From positions 44,211 through 108,210 of the forward strand of contig CAWHOW010000039.1 of the NCBI GenBank assembly GCA_963831005.1: DNA of 64,000 nt. Reading direction: 5' to 3'. The first letter of the stretch is position 1. Each line of letters opens with the position of its first letter. The DNA comes from CAWHOW01 sp963831005. Its GTDB lineage: Bacteria; Bacteroidota; Bacteroidia; Bacteroidales; CG2-30-32-10. The notes under the pieces were generated by a model. It saw nothing but the letters and a program-made list of their open reading frames with translations, was not told where the DNA came from and ran no database searches. The position numbers and the translations under genes were made by a program. Positions 27,298 to 36,941 of this stretch are shown here, piece after piece.

Positions 27298-28725
27298 CTA
27301 TAAAGAAACTAACCCGGCAATAATATCAATAAGCCAGCCGGGATAAATGCCCAGTATCAATATGCCTAATGTTATCAGAACAAGTACAATATTGCCGGGT
27401 ATGGAAAGCCGGGGTAATTTAGTGTCGGCGGCAGTTGAAAATAACGAGGTAATAACCCTCAGGTAATAATATAAGCCAATAACGCTGTTGATTATCATTG
27501 AAAATACAAGCACCATTAGTCCTGATTTCATTCCTTCAAATATCACATAGAATTTAGCAATGAAGCCCGCAGTGATTGGTATTCCTGCCAGCGACAATAA
27601 TGAAAGTGTGAACACTATGGCTATCCACGGCCTTTTCCAGAAAAGTCCTTTATAATCTTCTATCATTTCAGCTTCATGTTTGCCTGTAGAGAGCAGTGAT
27701 ATTACTCCAAAAGCGCCTATAGTGGTAATAAAATAGGCAATAAGATAAAATACCGAAGCCTGTATGCCATAATTACTGCCGGTGAGCAATATGATGATCA
27801 AATATCCCATATTGGCAATGGAGGAAAATGCAAGTAGCCTTTTAATATTCTTTTGTCGTATGGCAAGCAGGTTGCCTGCAAACATCGACAGTATGGCGAT
27901 AGCAGATATTGCAATGAAAATATAAGTATTATCAAATCCCCTGATATTAAAAAAGAACCTGATAAAAACAGCCATTACTCCACCTTTCGATACCGTAGCT
28001 ATATAGGCTGAAACAGGAGCAGGAGCGCCCTGATAGACATCAGGTGCCCACATGTGAAAAGGAACCAATGCCAGTTTAAAGCCGATACCTACCATTATCA
28101 TGCCGAAGCCTGCAATAGCAAGGGGAGATAAAACAGCATTTCCGCTGAGGGCTGTCGCAATTCCTTTAAATTGCATAGTGCCGTAAGCAGTATATACCAG
28201 CGCCATGCCGAACAATAAAAATGCTGAGGAAACAGCCGCCAGTATAAGATACTTTATTCCTGCTTCTATTGAATTGTCCTTAGCCCGTTGAAAGGCTATC
28301 AGTATGTATAATGATATGCTGAGTGTTTCTATGCCAAGGAAGAACAATATGAAATGATTGGCTACAGCTAATAATAATGCTCCCAGTGTTGAAGTGAAAA
28401 GTATGATGTAATATTCCTCCCTTACACCTTCAAGTTGTTTTATATAATCATAAGAAAGTAAAGTTACCAGCAATGCCGAAATAATAATGATTCCGATAAA
28501 AAACAAACTGTAAGTGTCGATTATTAATAAGGGTTCAATTAAATGCGGAATAGCAGGAAGAATGAAGAAAATGGATGTAAAAGCAACTAAAAATGATAAA
28601 ACCGAAAAACCAAATACAACTTCGTAATTCCTGATAATAGAGATAACGAGCATAAGTATAACAGGCGCTATTGCTATAATGAGGAATGGTAGTAAACACA
28701 AAAGATCTGTTTCTGTCATATGCAA
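27298..28725 (-). CDS. nuoN: NADH-quinone oxidoreductase subunit N
   Basis: 475 residues with about 14 membrane helices. It is one of the three antiporter-like proton-pumping subunits of complex I. Conserved lysine helices are visible, for example ILIAFQRAKDNSIEAGIKY with its conserved Glu-Lys pair, VGIGFKLALVPFHMWAPDVY and ATVSKGGVMAVFIRFF. It is the last gene of the H-N part of the operon, 3 bases after nuoM. Confidence 0.96.
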   Translation of the reverse strand: MHMTETDLLCLLPFLIIAIAPVILMLVISIIRNYEVVFGFSVLSFLVAFTSIFFILPAIPHLIEPLLIIDTYSLFFIGIIIISALLVTLLSYDYIKQLEGVREEYYIILFTSTLGALLLAVANHFILFFLGIETLSISLYILIAFQRAKDNSIEAGIKYLILAAVSSAFLLFGMALVYTAYGTMQFKGIATALSGNAVLSPLAIAGFGMIMVGIGFKLALVPFHMWAPDVYQGAPAPVSAYIATVSKGGVMAVFIRFFFNIRGFDNTYIFIAISAIAILSMFAGNLLAIRQKNIKRLLAFSSIANMGYLIIILLTGSNYGIQASVFYLIAYFITTIGAFGVISLLSTGKHEAEMIEDYKGLFWKRPWIAIVFTLSLLSLAGIPITAGFIAKFYVIFEGMKSGLMVLVFSMIINSVIGLYYYLRVITSLFSTAADTKLPRLSIPGNIVLVLITLGILILGIYPGWLIDIIAGLVSL

Positions 28726-28728
28726 AGC

Positions 28729-30279
28729 TTAATTCCCGATTTTAAAATCTTTTAAAAAGAAAATGCTTTTTGCATCTTCTTTGTTCTTGTAACTAATTGT
28801 GTTCATATTCGCCTTTGATTCCTGTTTTTCTAATGACTTTAAAATTGCTGGTTTCGCTGTATCGAATACAGGACGGGGATATAGACCAAGCCAAAAAATT
28901 ACAATAACCAATGAAGCAGAAATTATTTTTTCACGAATAGTAAGGTCATTTATTTTCCAGTCAACATTCTTATTTCCTAAGAATACTTTTTGAACGATCC
29001 GCAGGGAATAAATTGTTGCTGCAATAAGTCCTGCACTGGCAAGGCATGACATCCATATATTCGTATTAAATGCACCGATAAGAATAAGTAACTCGGCAAT
29101 AAAATTTCCTAATCCCGGCAGACCTAATGATGCCATTGAAAAGATAAGTCCTATGGCGCCCATAACAGGAGCATTTTCCCATAGTCCTCCCATTTTATTC
29201 AGATCCCTTGTATGTATGCGTTCATATAGTTGCCCGACCAGAATAAATAACGCACCTGTACTAATACCGTGAGCTATCATCTGCATTACCACGCCCTGAT
29301 ATGCTAATTCATTAAAAGTAAAAACCCCGAGTATCACAAAGCCCATGTGGCTTACGCTGGTGTATGCCACAAGTCGCTTTAAGTCGGTTTGTGCAAATGC
29401 AAGTTTGGCACCATAAAGAATTCCAACTACACCCAACAACATTCCGATTGGAGCAAATGTAACGGATGCCGAAGGGAATAAGGGCACAATAAACCTTAGC
29501 AAACCATAGGCTCCGGTCTTTAAAAGCAGTGCAGCAAGAATAAGACTTCCTGCAGTAGGAGCTTCTGTATGAGCATCAGGCAGCCAGTTGTGTAAAGGCA
29601 CTACGGGAAGCTTTACAAGAAATGCTGCAAGAAACCCCAGCATTATGATCATTCCGGTTGACGCCGACATTTCAGTTCCGAGCAATTGTAAATAATCAAA
29701 GGTGTAAACACCTGCAGCATTTCCATGAACAAAATATAAAGCAAGTATGGCAATGAACATTAACAATCCGCTTGCCTGTGTGTATATAAAGAATTTATAT
29801 GAAGCGGCTGTCCTGTTTTCGTGTCCCCAGATACCAATAAGAAAATACATTGGAACCAGCATAAGTTCCCAGAAAAAATAAAAAAGGAAAAGATCGAGTG
29901 AGAGAAATACGCCTACAATTCCGGCTAAGATCAATAGAAGATTAAAATGAAAGAATCCGACTTTTGAATTTATTTCTTTCCATGAAATGATGACTGATAT
30001 GATGCCCAGAAAAAAGGTCAGCAGTAACATCAGCAAACTCAACCCGTCAAGCGCCAGATGCAAACTGATCCCGAATTGCGGTATCCAATCCCGTTTAAAA
30101 TCAATAAGCCATTTATTACCTGAAGAATTTGATTGTAATAAAAATATAATCAGTAAAATGAAATCAACAGATAGTGTAGCAAGGGAAATATAACGTGGCC
30201 AAAGGTGATTTGATTTGCCCGTTATCCATGCAAGAAGTGCACCAATCAATAGAATTGCTATAAGGTCAACAAGTATCAT
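28729..30279 (-). CDS. nuoM: NADH-quinone oxidoreductase subunit M
   Basis: 516 residues and about 14 membrane helices. It is an antiporter-like pumping subunit. Landmarks are FYFFWELMLVPMYFLIGIWG (with the key Glu), AFLVKLPVVPLHNWLPDAH and LLKTGAYGLLRFIVP with its lysine. The start ATG overlaps the stop of nuoL by 4 bases (ATGA), showing translational coupling. Confidence 0.97.
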   Translation of the reverse strand: MILVDLIAILLIGALLAWITGKSNHLWPRYISLATLSVDFILLIIFLLQSNSSGNKWLIDFKRDWIPQFGISLHLALDGLSLLMLLLTFFLGIISVIISWKEINSKVGFFHFNLLLILAGIVGVFLSLDLFLFYFFWELMLVPMYFLIGIWGHENRTAASYKFFIYTQASGLLMFIAILALYFVHGNAAGVYTFDYLQLLGTEMSASTGMIIMLGFLAAFLVKLPVVPLHNWLPDAHTEAPTAGSLILAALLLKTGAYGLLRFIVPLFPSASVTFAPIGMLLGVVGILYGAKLAFAQTDLKRLVAYTSVSHMGFVILGVFTFNELAYQGVVMQMIAHGISTGALFILVGQLYERIHTRDLNKMGGLWENAPVMGAIGLIFSMASLGLPGLGNFIAELLILIGAFNTNIWMSCLASAGLIAATIYSLRIVQKVFLGNKNVDWKINDLTIREKIISASLVIVIFWLGLYPRPVFDTAKPAILKSLEKQESKANMNTISYKNKEDAKSIFFLKDFKIGN

Positions 30280-32141
30280 TTATAAAGCATATAGGTTAAA
30301 ATTATAGCGATGCCAATAGCAAATGACATTATATACCATCTTAATTTTCCATTTTGTGTAAAACTAAGTAAGCGGTTGAACAAAAGAACCAGCATTGATA
30401 AACCAATATTCAACCAATCAAAAAAGTCGTTCTTATCTATTTCCGATAGCCATACTATTGGTTTCACTAAAAGAAGATCATATAATTTATCAAAACCCCA
30501 ACCCTGTTCAAAAAATTTACTTAGCCTGCTATGGTTGAATGATTCAGTGAATACAGGTTTCTTAAAATAAATTAAATAAGCCAGATAAATCCCTGTTAAT
30601 GCTATGATCGCTGAAATTGACTGAAATAAAAACTCTATTGCACCACTATTCCTTACTATAACGGCAGGTAACGAATTCTCAATAAGTGTGGAGAAAGGAT
30701 GAAATAAAGGAATTTCAACAAAGCCACCAATAAGGGATAATACAGCAAGAATTACTAAAGGAACGGTCATTAGTTTGCCTGCATTAAAACTTGGTTGAGT
30801 TTTTGTTTCACCAAAGAAAACAATAAATATCATTCTGAAAGAATAAAGCGCTGTCAGGAAAGCGCCTATGATACCTGCAAGCCATAACCATATATTTCCA
30901 TTTATTGATGAAAAGGAAAACCAAAGAATTTGGTCTTTACTGTAAAACCCTGCTGTTACGAGGGGAAGTGCAGAAAGAGAAGCAGAGCCTATAAGGAATG
31001 TCCAAAAGACCAGTGACATTTTCTTTTTCAAGCCACCCATCCGGAAAATATTATGCTCTTCTTTCAAAACTAAAATAATTACACCCGCAGCAAGAAAAAG
31101 CAGCGCCTTGAAAAATGCATGTATCATGAAATGAAATATAGCTGCTGACCATGCGCCAACGCCGAGAGCAAGGAACATATAACCAATCTGGCTGATAGTG
31201 GAATAAGCAAGAATTCTTTTAAGGTCATGTTGTGTCAATGCGCTGAATCCGGCAATCAATAATGTTAAAGCCCCGATAATGGCAATAGCAGCCTGAACTA
31301 CAGGAGCAAGACTGAATAAAACATGAGTGCGTGCAATTAAATAAACTCCTGCTGTTACCATTGTCGCGGCATGTATCAATGCACTGACAGGCGATGGGCC
31401 TGCCATTGCATCAGGAAGCCATGTTTGTAAAGGTAGCTGGGCAGATTTCCCCAAAGCTCCGCCAAGTAATAAAGCTGCTGTTACAACAGCTATTGATGAA
31501 CCAACAATCCATTTCTCAGAAGCAAGATGCATCAATTCATTTATATTAACTGTGCCAAAGCTCAGGAATAAAATGAAGATGCCAATGATCATTGCTGTAT
31601 CGCCAATGCGCGTAATGATAAATGCTTTTCTAGCAGCATAACCATTGGCAGGTTCTTTATACCAAAAACCTATGAGTAAATAACTGCAAAGGCCAACACC
31701 TTCCCAACCCAGATACATCAGCAAAAGATTGTCTGCTAACACAAGTATCAGCATGGATGCTACAAACAGATTCATATAAGCAAAGAATCTGGTGAATCCT
31801 TCATCCTTAGCCATGAATTCTATTGAGTACAGATGTATAAGGAAACCAACGAAAGTTATAACAAAGCAGAAAACCAGCGATAATGCATCAAGGCTGAATG
31901 AAATATTGGCTCTTAGATTCCCTGCATTTATCCATTCCCACAAGACCACAGAATATGACTTTAGCTGTGGCAATGAATTAAAAAACCCTATTGCAATTAC
32001 AAATGTTAGAATTGCTGCAATACCAACAGAACCTGCACCAATGATACCGGCAATCTTTCGTGACATCCTCTGCCCGAACAAAGCAAGCAGCAGAAAGCTC
32101 AGTAATGGTATAGTCGGTAAAAGTGATATGTAGGTATTCAT
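30276..32141 (-). CDS. nuoL: NADH-quinone oxidoreductase subunit L
   Basis: 621 residues. It is the longest antiporter-like subunit, with a core of about 14 helices and the C-terminal lateral helix that ties the membrane arm. Landmarks are LMYLGWEGVGLCSYLLIGFW, GKSAQLPLQTWLPDAMAGPS (TWLPDAMAGPSPVSALIHAATMV motif in two parts) and YSTISQIGYMFLALG. It begins 6 bases after nuoK and overlaps nuoM by 4 bases. Confidence 0.97.
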   Translation of the reverse strand: MNTYISLLPTIPLLSFLLLALFGQRMSRKIAGIIGAGSVGIAAILTFVIAIGFFNSLPQLKSYSVVLWEWINAGNLRANISFSLDALSLVFCFVITFVGFLIHLYSIEFMAKDEGFTRFFAYMNLFVASMLILVLADNLLLMYLGWEGVGLCSYLLIGFWYKEPANGYAARKAFIITRIGDTAMIIGIFILFLSFGTVNINELMHLASEKWIVGSSIAVVTAALLLGGALGKSAQLPLQTWLPDAMAGPSPVSALIHAATMVTAGVYLIARTHVLFSLAPVVQAAIAIIGALTLLIAGFSALTQHDLKRILAYSTISQIGYMFLALGVGAWSAAIFHFMIHAFFKALLFLAAGVIILVLKEEHNIFRMGGLKKKMSLVFWTFLIGSASLSALPLVTAGFYSKDQILWFSFSSINGNIWLWLAGIIGAFLTALYSFRMIFIVFFGETKTQPSFNAGKLMTVPLVILAVLSLIGGFVEIPLFHPFSTLIENSLPAVIVRNSGAIEFLFQSISAIIALTGIYLAYLIYFKKPVFTESFNHSRLSKFFEQGWGFDKLYDLLLVKPIVWLSEIDKNDFFDWLNIGLSMLVLLFNRLLSFTQNGKLRWYIMSFAIGIAIILTYMLYK

Positions 32142-32147
32142 TACAAA

Positions 32148-32462
32148 TTAATTATGATTCTTTAATTTATTGATCGCATCTGCATCAAGTGTTTTATAAT
32201 GATGATAAACTTGCAGAATTAATGCTAAACCAATTGCCACTTCCACAGCCGCAACAGCAAGTATAAAAATAAACATCACCTGTCCGTCCGGTTGATTCCA
32301 GTGATTCCCTGCAATAATAAAAACTAGTCCCGCACTATTAAGCATGATCTCAATTGACATGAGCATGAATATCATATTTCTTCGAACAAGAAGTCCTATC
32401 AGCCCCAGGAAAAAAAGTATTCCTGCAAATAATATCTGGGTTTCTATAGGTATTGTAAGCAT
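32148..32462 (-). CDS. nuoK: NADH-quinone oxidoreductase subunit K
   Basis: 104 residues and three membrane helices. It keeps the two conserved glutamates of the proton path, in MSIEIMLNSAGLVF and in VAAVEVAIGLALIL. It belongs to the membrane arm of complex I. nuoJ ends 1 base upstream and nuoL starts 6 bases downstream. Confidence 0.96.
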   Translation of the reverse strand: MLTIPIETQILFAGILFFLGLIGLLVRRNMIFMLMSIEIMLNSAGLVFIIAGNHWNQPDGQVMFIFILAVAAVEVAIGLALILQVYHHYKTLDADAINKLKNHN

Positions 32463-32463
32463 A

Positions 32464-32982
32464 TTATTTTTTCTCCAGGAAACGATGTGTAACTTTTTTC
32501 TTCTGACTACCTAAATGGTAAGCGCCAATTACACCTGCCATTAACAAAATAGCCGCTATTTCGACAGCCAATAAATATGTTGAAAATAATGAAATCCCAA
32601 CTTGTTTAGGCATTATCATAAGCTTGTCAAGCGGCGATTTATTAACAACTTTTAATGCGACAATCAAATCTCCAAGTAGAATTCCGGCCAATATCGCAGG
32701 TATTATCCACATTTTAGGATTTAGCCATTTCCTTTCCATTTTCTTTTCAAGTCCTACATTTAGCATCATAGTAACAAAAATGAATAATACCATAATGGCG
32801 CCGGCATAAATTATTACTTCAAAGGCTGCAATATAAGGCGCATTCAATAAATAAAAGACAACTGAAATAGCCAATAATGATAAGATCAGATATAGTAATG
32901 CATGAATGGCATTCCTTCTTGAAATTGCCATTACTGTTGAAAGTATGGCCACTATAGCTGCTATATAAAAGAATGTATTCAT
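32464..32982 (-). CDS. nuoJ: NADH-quinone oxidoreductase subunit J
   Basis: 172 residues and five membrane helices, with the signature YAGAIMVLFIFVTMMLNVG in the third. The conserved tyrosine of that helix takes part in coupling quinone reduction to pumping. It is separated from nuoI by 235 bases of AT-rich, low-complexity sequence, an unusual gap for this operon. Confidence 0.94.
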   Translation of the reverse strand: MNTFFYIAAIVAILSTVMAISRRNAIHALLYLILSLLAISVVFYLLNAPYIAAFEVIIYAGAIMVLFIFVTMMLNVGLEKKMERKWLNPKMWIIPAILAGILLGDLIVALKVVNKSPLDKLMIMPKQVGISLFSTYLLAVEIAAILLMAGVIGAYHLGSQKKKVTHRFLEKK

Positions 32983-33217
32983 GAGTTATTGTTTATTAAA
33001 AATAACCCAATTGTACAGCAAATAGTTGATAGCAAAAAGCAAATAGAAAATATACTTTCCATTTTTATATTGGTTTATTGTCGTAATTTATAAAGCATAC
33101 TCATAAAGCTCTTCAAGGATAACTAAAGTTTAATTATTTTAAACTCTTTCCTTTGAATATTTTCTTTTTACTATTTTCTATTTACTATATTCAATTTTTT
33201 GAATTAATTTACAATTT
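32983..33217. other. AT-rich intra-operon spacer between nuoI and nuoJ
   Basis: 235 bases with no gene. It contains short direct phrases such as AGCAAATAGAAAATA and, inverted, TTTTCTATTTACTAT, which also occur near 47440 and 48980. It looks like a decayed low-complexity repeat rather than a regulatory site. No terminator hairpin is evident. Confidence 0.6.
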
Positions 33218-33733
33218 TCATGGCATAAGGTCTTTTACATCAACAGGAACTTCCTCAGTTTTACCTTCACCTTTTTCTTTTACACCCATATCAACACCGG
33301 CATTTTTATAAAAATTATAACCATGATATTTCCCTTCACCGCTTATCAGTAAATGTTCTTTTTCGTAAACCATATTTTGTCGGTCGTATTCAGCCAATTC
33401 AAAATCAGGGATAAGTTGTATGGCATAAGTCGGGCAGGCTTCTTCACAGAACCCGCAAAAGATACATCTCGAAAAATTGATCCTAAAAAACTCAGGATAT
33501 CGTCTGCCTGACGCATCTTCTGTAGCCTGCAGAGCTATACAATCAACAGGACAGGCGGCAGCACAAAGATAACAGGCAACACAGCGTTCATTTTTTTCTT
33601 CATCACGTGTAAGTACAATTCGTCCTCTATATCGTGGAGGCAGATATGGCATAGTTTCCGGGTATTCCACGGTTTCCGATTTGTGGAAAATATGCAGAAA
33701 TGTTAACCATATACTTCGAAGAATGCTAATCAT
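33218..33733 (-). CDS. nuoI: NADH-quinone oxidoreductase subunit I (ferredoxin-type)
   Basis: I choose the ATG at 33733 (MISILRSIWLTFLHIF); the frame is open 25 codons further up through repeat sequence. 171 residues with two 4Fe-4S sites, CVACYLCAAACPVDC and CIFCGFCEEACPTYA, that carry electrons towards the quinone site. The C-terminal tail is extended and acidic/basic. A 168-base spacer containing a dispersed repeat separates it from nuoH. Confidence 0.95.
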   Translation of the reverse strand: MISILRSIWLTFLHIFHKSETVEYPETMPYLPPRYRGRIVLTRDEEKNERCVACYLCAAACPVDCIALQATEDASGRRYPEFFRINFSRCIFCGFCEEACPTYAIQLIPDFELAEYDRQNMVYEKEHLLISGEGKYHGYNFYKNAGVDMGVKEKGEGKTEEVPVDVKDLMP

Positions 33734-33767
33734 ATCAAAATTTATTTTAAGACTTACTCGAAGATTT

Positions 33768-33885
33768 ATAATGCTGCCACAAAGTCTCGAAGGCACAAAG
33801 AAACACAAAGAAACCTTGGTGAAACTTAGTGTCTTGGTGTCTTAGTGGCATAAATTTTAGCATCTCATTATAATATATCTGTGTA
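33768..33885. repeat. dispersed CACAAAG-type repeat, copy 1 (between nuoH and nuoI)
   Basis: This spacer element begins ATAATGCTGCCACAAAG. It contains several CACAAAGAAA phrases, then CTTAGTGTCTTGGTGTC, and ends GCATAAATTTTAGCATCTC. The same sequence in opposite orientation lies at 39411-39553. It sits inside the nuo operon and may lower expression of the genes after it. Confidence 0.8.
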
Positions 33886-33901
33886 ACTCCTGTATTTAAA
33901 G

Positions 33902-34846
33902 TCATTTTAAATATAACAATATTGCTCCCGTTATAAGGAGATTTAATAATGCGATTGGTAATAAAACTTTCCATCCGAGTTTCATTAATTGATCATACCT
34001 GGGTCGTGGCAATGATGCACGAAGAAGTATGAAAACGAAAATGAAAAAGAATGTTTTTAATAAAAACCAAAACACCGGTGGAAGAAATGACGGTCCCAGC
34101 CAACCTCCAAAAAACAATGTTGCAATTATAGCTGATATCAATGTTATTCCGAGATATTCGCCTACAAAGAACATTCCGAATTTCATACCTGAATATTCGG
34201 AATGATAACCAGCTACAAGCTCTCCCTCAGCTTCAGGAATATCGAAAGGTGTTCTGTGTGTTTCTGCAATCCCTGCAATAAAAAACACTACAAAACCAAA
34301 AAATTGAGGTACAATGAACCAACACCCCCTTTGTGCTTCAACTATTGAATTGAAGCTAAAACTGTCAGCCATCATTACAACACCCATAAGTGATAGCCCC
34401 ATGAATACTTCGTAAGTAAGCATTTGTGCTGAAGCCCTCATAGCGCCTATCAATGCATATTTATTATTTGAAGCCCAGCCACCCAGCACAATACTGTAAA
34501 CCCCAAGTGATGAGTTACCAAGAAAGAACAAGATACCGATATTGGAATTAAAAACATTAAAATCGGGACCAAAAGGAATGACAGCAAAAGTTAGAAGTAT
34601 TGTAATCATTAGTATTCCCGGAGCCATAATAAATACAGGCTTGTCGGAAAAGGGAGGAATCCAATCTTCTTTGAAGAATAATTTTATAGTATCTGCAACT
34701 ACTTGTAATAGTCCAAATGGACCAACACGATTAGGACCTAACCTATCCTGCCATACCGAAAGCAGCCTGCGTTCAACCCAAATCAAACCGGCAGCTATAG
34801 TTAAAGCTATAAAAAGTACCCCGGCTATGACAAGTGCATCATGCAT
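33902..34846 (-). CDS. nuoH: NADH-quinone oxidoreductase subunit H
   Basis: 314 residues and eight membrane helices; it links the quinone chamber to the membrane arm. Landmarks are WVERRLLSVWQDRLGPNRVG, then LLQVVADTIKLFFKED, and ETHRTPFDIPEAEGELVAGY. It is the first gene of the H-N segment, but its normal partner nuoG lies about 14.3 kb away, so it probably needs its own promoter. None is obvious in the 187 bases upstream. Confidence 0.96.
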   Translation of the reverse strand: MHDALVIAGVLFIALTIAAGLIWVERRLLSVWQDRLGPNRVGPFGLLQVVADTIKLFFKEDWIPPFSDKPVFIMAPGILMITILLTFAVIPFGPDFNVFNSNIGILFFLGNSSLGVYSIVLGGWASNNKYALIGAMRASAQMLTYEVFMGLSLMGVVMMADSFSFNSIVEAQRGCWFIVPQFFGFVVFFIAGIAETHRTPFDIPEAEGELVAGYHSEYSGMKFGMFFVGEYLGITLISAIIATLFFGGWLGPSFLPPVFWFLLKTFFFIFVFILLRASLPRPRYDQLMKLGWKVLLPIALLNLLITGAILLYLK

Positions 34847-34891
34847 AAATAGAATTATATTTGACTTCTATAGAAAATCAATTCCCCGTTA

Positions 34892-34915
34892 TTGCCTGCC
34901 AGCGAGCTAGGCTTG
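34892..34915. repeat. short hairpin repeat (GCCTGCCAGCGA family), copy 1
   Basis: GCCTGCCAGCGAGCTAGGC can fold through GCCT/AGGC. A near-identical copy lies at 63093-63114. Confidence 0.7.
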
Positions 34916-35033
34916 TAATGATATATCTGTTCACAAAAACATAATGCTTACAAAGATATATTATTATTAAAATTATTTCAAACTTTGACTATTAACAAGG
35001 CATTGATGTAACCCTGACTTAGAAGTTCGTTGT

Positions 35034-35588
35034 TTATTTTTCAGTCGGCTCATAGTAAAGCGTTATTGCACCAGAGTCAAATATTTTTGTTTTTAAGAGT
35101 TTAAGATTAATTCTGTCAGTTATGTTTTTAAATAATGGTAAACCGCTTCCTACTATAACCGGATGAACACAAAGTTGGTATTCATCAATTAAGTGGAGTT
35201 GTGTTAAAGCTACAATTAAACTTGGGCTGCCAACTAATATGTTTTTACCAGCCTGCTGCTTGAGTTCTAAAACTTCTTCTTTAATGAGTTCCTTTTTCAA
35301 TGTTGTATTTTTCCAAGTAACATTTTTCAGCATTCGGGAAAAAACAATTTTGGGAATGTTATCTATTAAAACCGCAAATTCATCCTCTGGTTTGTTGCCG
35401 GTAGGATTTATTACTAAAGGTGGCCAATAACTTTCCATGAGCTGGTATGTTATCCTTCCGTATATAAGTGTGTCTGCATTACGTAACAGCTCATTAAAAA
35501 ATTGATGTAATTCATCATCCGGAATCATTGCTGTGTGGTCGCAATAGCCATCAAGTGTCATATTGATTGCTGCAATTAGTTTTCTCAT
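35034..35588 (-). CDS. dihydrofolate reductase-like (RibD C-terminal fold) protein
   Basis: 184 residues. MRKLIAAINMTLDGYCD, then TLIYGRITYQLMESYWP, KIVFSRML and the late IVGSGLPLFK follow the pattern of the RibD-C/DHFR-like family, which binds NADPH. These small stand-alone members have no assigned substrate. A second member lies 11 bases upstream on the same strand, and the pair opens the accessory block that splits the nuo genes. Confidence 0.88.
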   Translation of the reverse strand: MRKLIAAINMTLDGYCDHTAMIPDDELHQFFNELLRNADTLIYGRITYQLMESYWPPLVINPTGNKPEDEFAVLIDNIPKIVFSRMLKNVTWKNTTLKKELIKEEVLELKQQAGKNILVGSPSLIVALTQLHLIDEYQLCVHPVIVGSGLPLFKNITDRINLKLLKTKIFDSGAITLYYEPTEK

Positions 35589-35599
35589 ATTATTTCTCC

Positions 35600-36199
35600 T
35601 TAAGCCCCAACAGTACCTGTCTTGACATTTCCGGCTCGCTTGTAATTGGTAATAATAACTCCACTTGGTGTAACACTACTTTCTGTTAATGTAAATGCTG
35701 CCGGAATAGCACCACTGTCAAACAACTTCTTTCCTTTACCAAGGGTCAACGGGAAAATTTTGAGCCAGAGTTCGTCCACTAAATCATTATTAAGCAGCAG
35801 TTGAATGAGTTCACCACTGCCGTGAACCTGAATGTCGGAACCTTCTGATCTTTTTAGCTTTTCTATATCTGTCAAACTTTCGAGAAAAACTGAATTTTTC
35901 CAATCCGACTTTTTCATGGTCTTTGACAAAACGTATTTTGTGACATCATTGATGCCGGGCCAAAAGTCAGCATGTGCAGGCCAATAGGAGGCAAAAATCT
36001 CAAATGTTTTTCTCCCCAAAAGAAGGTCAGCAGGTTTCATCTGTTTTTCCATCACCTTACCGGCAGCTTCGTCAAAATAAGGCGCAACCCAACCGCCATA
36101 TTTGAAACCGCCTGATGTATCTTCTTCAGGAGCGCCAGGTGCTTGCATTACTCCATCTAATGTAATAAATGATAAAACAATTATTTTTCTCGCTTTCAT
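35600..36199 (-). CDS. dihydrofolate reductase-like (RibD C-terminal fold) protein
   Basis: 199 residues. KIIVLSFITLDGVMQAPG, then LLLGRKTFEIFASYWP, KYVLSKTM, IQVHGSGELIQLLL and FPLTLGKGKKLF mark the same NADPH-binding fold as the following gene, but the two differ too much to be a recent duplicate. They probably form a two-gene operon. Reductase activity is inferred from the fold; substrate unknown. Confidence 0.88.
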   Translation of the reverse strand: MKARKIIVLSFITLDGVMQAPGAPEEDTSGGFKYGGWVAPYFDEAAGKVMEKQMKPADLLLGRKTFEIFASYWPAHADFWPGINDVTKYVLSKTMKKSDWKNSVFLESLTDIEKLKRSEGSDIQVHGSGELIQLLLNNDLVDELWLKIFPLTLGKGKKLFDSGAIPAAFTLTESSVTPSGVIITNYKRAGNVKTGTVGA

Positions 36200-36317
36200 T
36201 TTTTTAAATTTTTCGTTGTTAAAGTCAAGAATAGTTTGTCAGTCAATAAAATTGCCTATTCGTTTTTTAAAGTGAAATTATTGATTTGCAGATATATTTA
36301 CCAATATCATTATAATT

Positions 36318-36695
36318 TTATATTTGAATATTTAATTTTCTATTCGCAGGTCTGAAATACCATGAGAAAATTGTCAGAATTAGAAGTAGCAATGATGGAA
36401 ATAACTGATTCATTGTTCCCGATGCGATATGCGAAAATGCTGCCCCCGTTACAGTAAAGAAAAATCCTGCATAAGCCCATTCCTTTAATAAAGGAAATTT
36501 AGGAATAAGCAATACTACAACACCTAAAATTTTCCAAGCACCTAGTAATTGCAGAAAATAGGCAGGATAGCCCAGATGTGCAGTAAAATCTCCTTCCATT
36601 TTCACTTGCAATATCTCTACTATTCCAATTGATACCATTCCTAATGCAAGCCAGATAGTAGAAATCCAATAGATAATTTTATCTCTCTTTTTCAT
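36318..36695 (-). CDS. DoxX-like family membrane protein
   Basis: 125 residues with four membrane helices, and the pattern LGYPAYFLQLLGAWKILGVVVLL / FPLLKEWAYAGFFFTVTGAAFSH (each in part) of DoxX-like proteins. Related proteins are linked to redox or thiol balance. Its upstream region carries four ATTAA cores at exact 11-bp spacing, as do katG and the receiver/nuo operon, so I infer a shared regulator, possibly for oxidative stress. Confidence 0.82.
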   Translation of the reverse strand: MKKRDKIIYWISTIWLALGMVSIGIVEILQVKMEGDFTAHLGYPAYFLQLLGAWKILGVVVLLIPKFPLLKEWAYAGFFFTVTGAAFSHIASGTMNQLFPSLLLLILTIFSWYFRPANRKLNIQI

Positions 36696-36767
36696 AATGA
36701 TTAATTATATTAATAAATAAAATACCCTTTATTACAAAGTAAAAATAGAGTGCTTTTATAAGGTGCG

Positions 36768-36811
36768 AATTAATAAGAAATTAATAAAGGATTAAAATAG
36801 GATTAATAACA
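36768..36811 (-). promoter_or_regulatory. candidate operator, four 11-bp direct repeats (site A)
   Basis: Contiguous 11-mers GAATTAATAAG, AAATTAATAAA, GGATTAAAATA and GGATTAATAAC put ATTAA at 36770, 36781, 36792 and 36803. Direct repeats at 11-bp spacing are typical binding sites of OmpR/PhoB-family regulators. The site lies 73-116 bases upstream of the DoxX-like start. Confidence 0.6.
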
Positions 36812-36845
36812 AATATTATTCATTAAAGTTCTTCGGAAATACAAG

Positions 36846-36941
36846 CGTCATTGAGAACCCCGATTTTATCAGGATAAACTCCGTAAAGCAATCTCTTGTC
36901 TGAATTAAGATTGCTTCGGGAACAGAGCCCTCGCAATGACG
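36846..36941. repeat. decayed REP-like palindrome (GTCATTG family)
   Basis: The outer arms CGTCATTG (36846-36853) / CAATGACG (36934-36941) and inner arms AAGCAATCT / AGATTGCTT resemble the intact hairpin at 23695-23765, with diverged spacer sequence. Confidence 0.8.
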
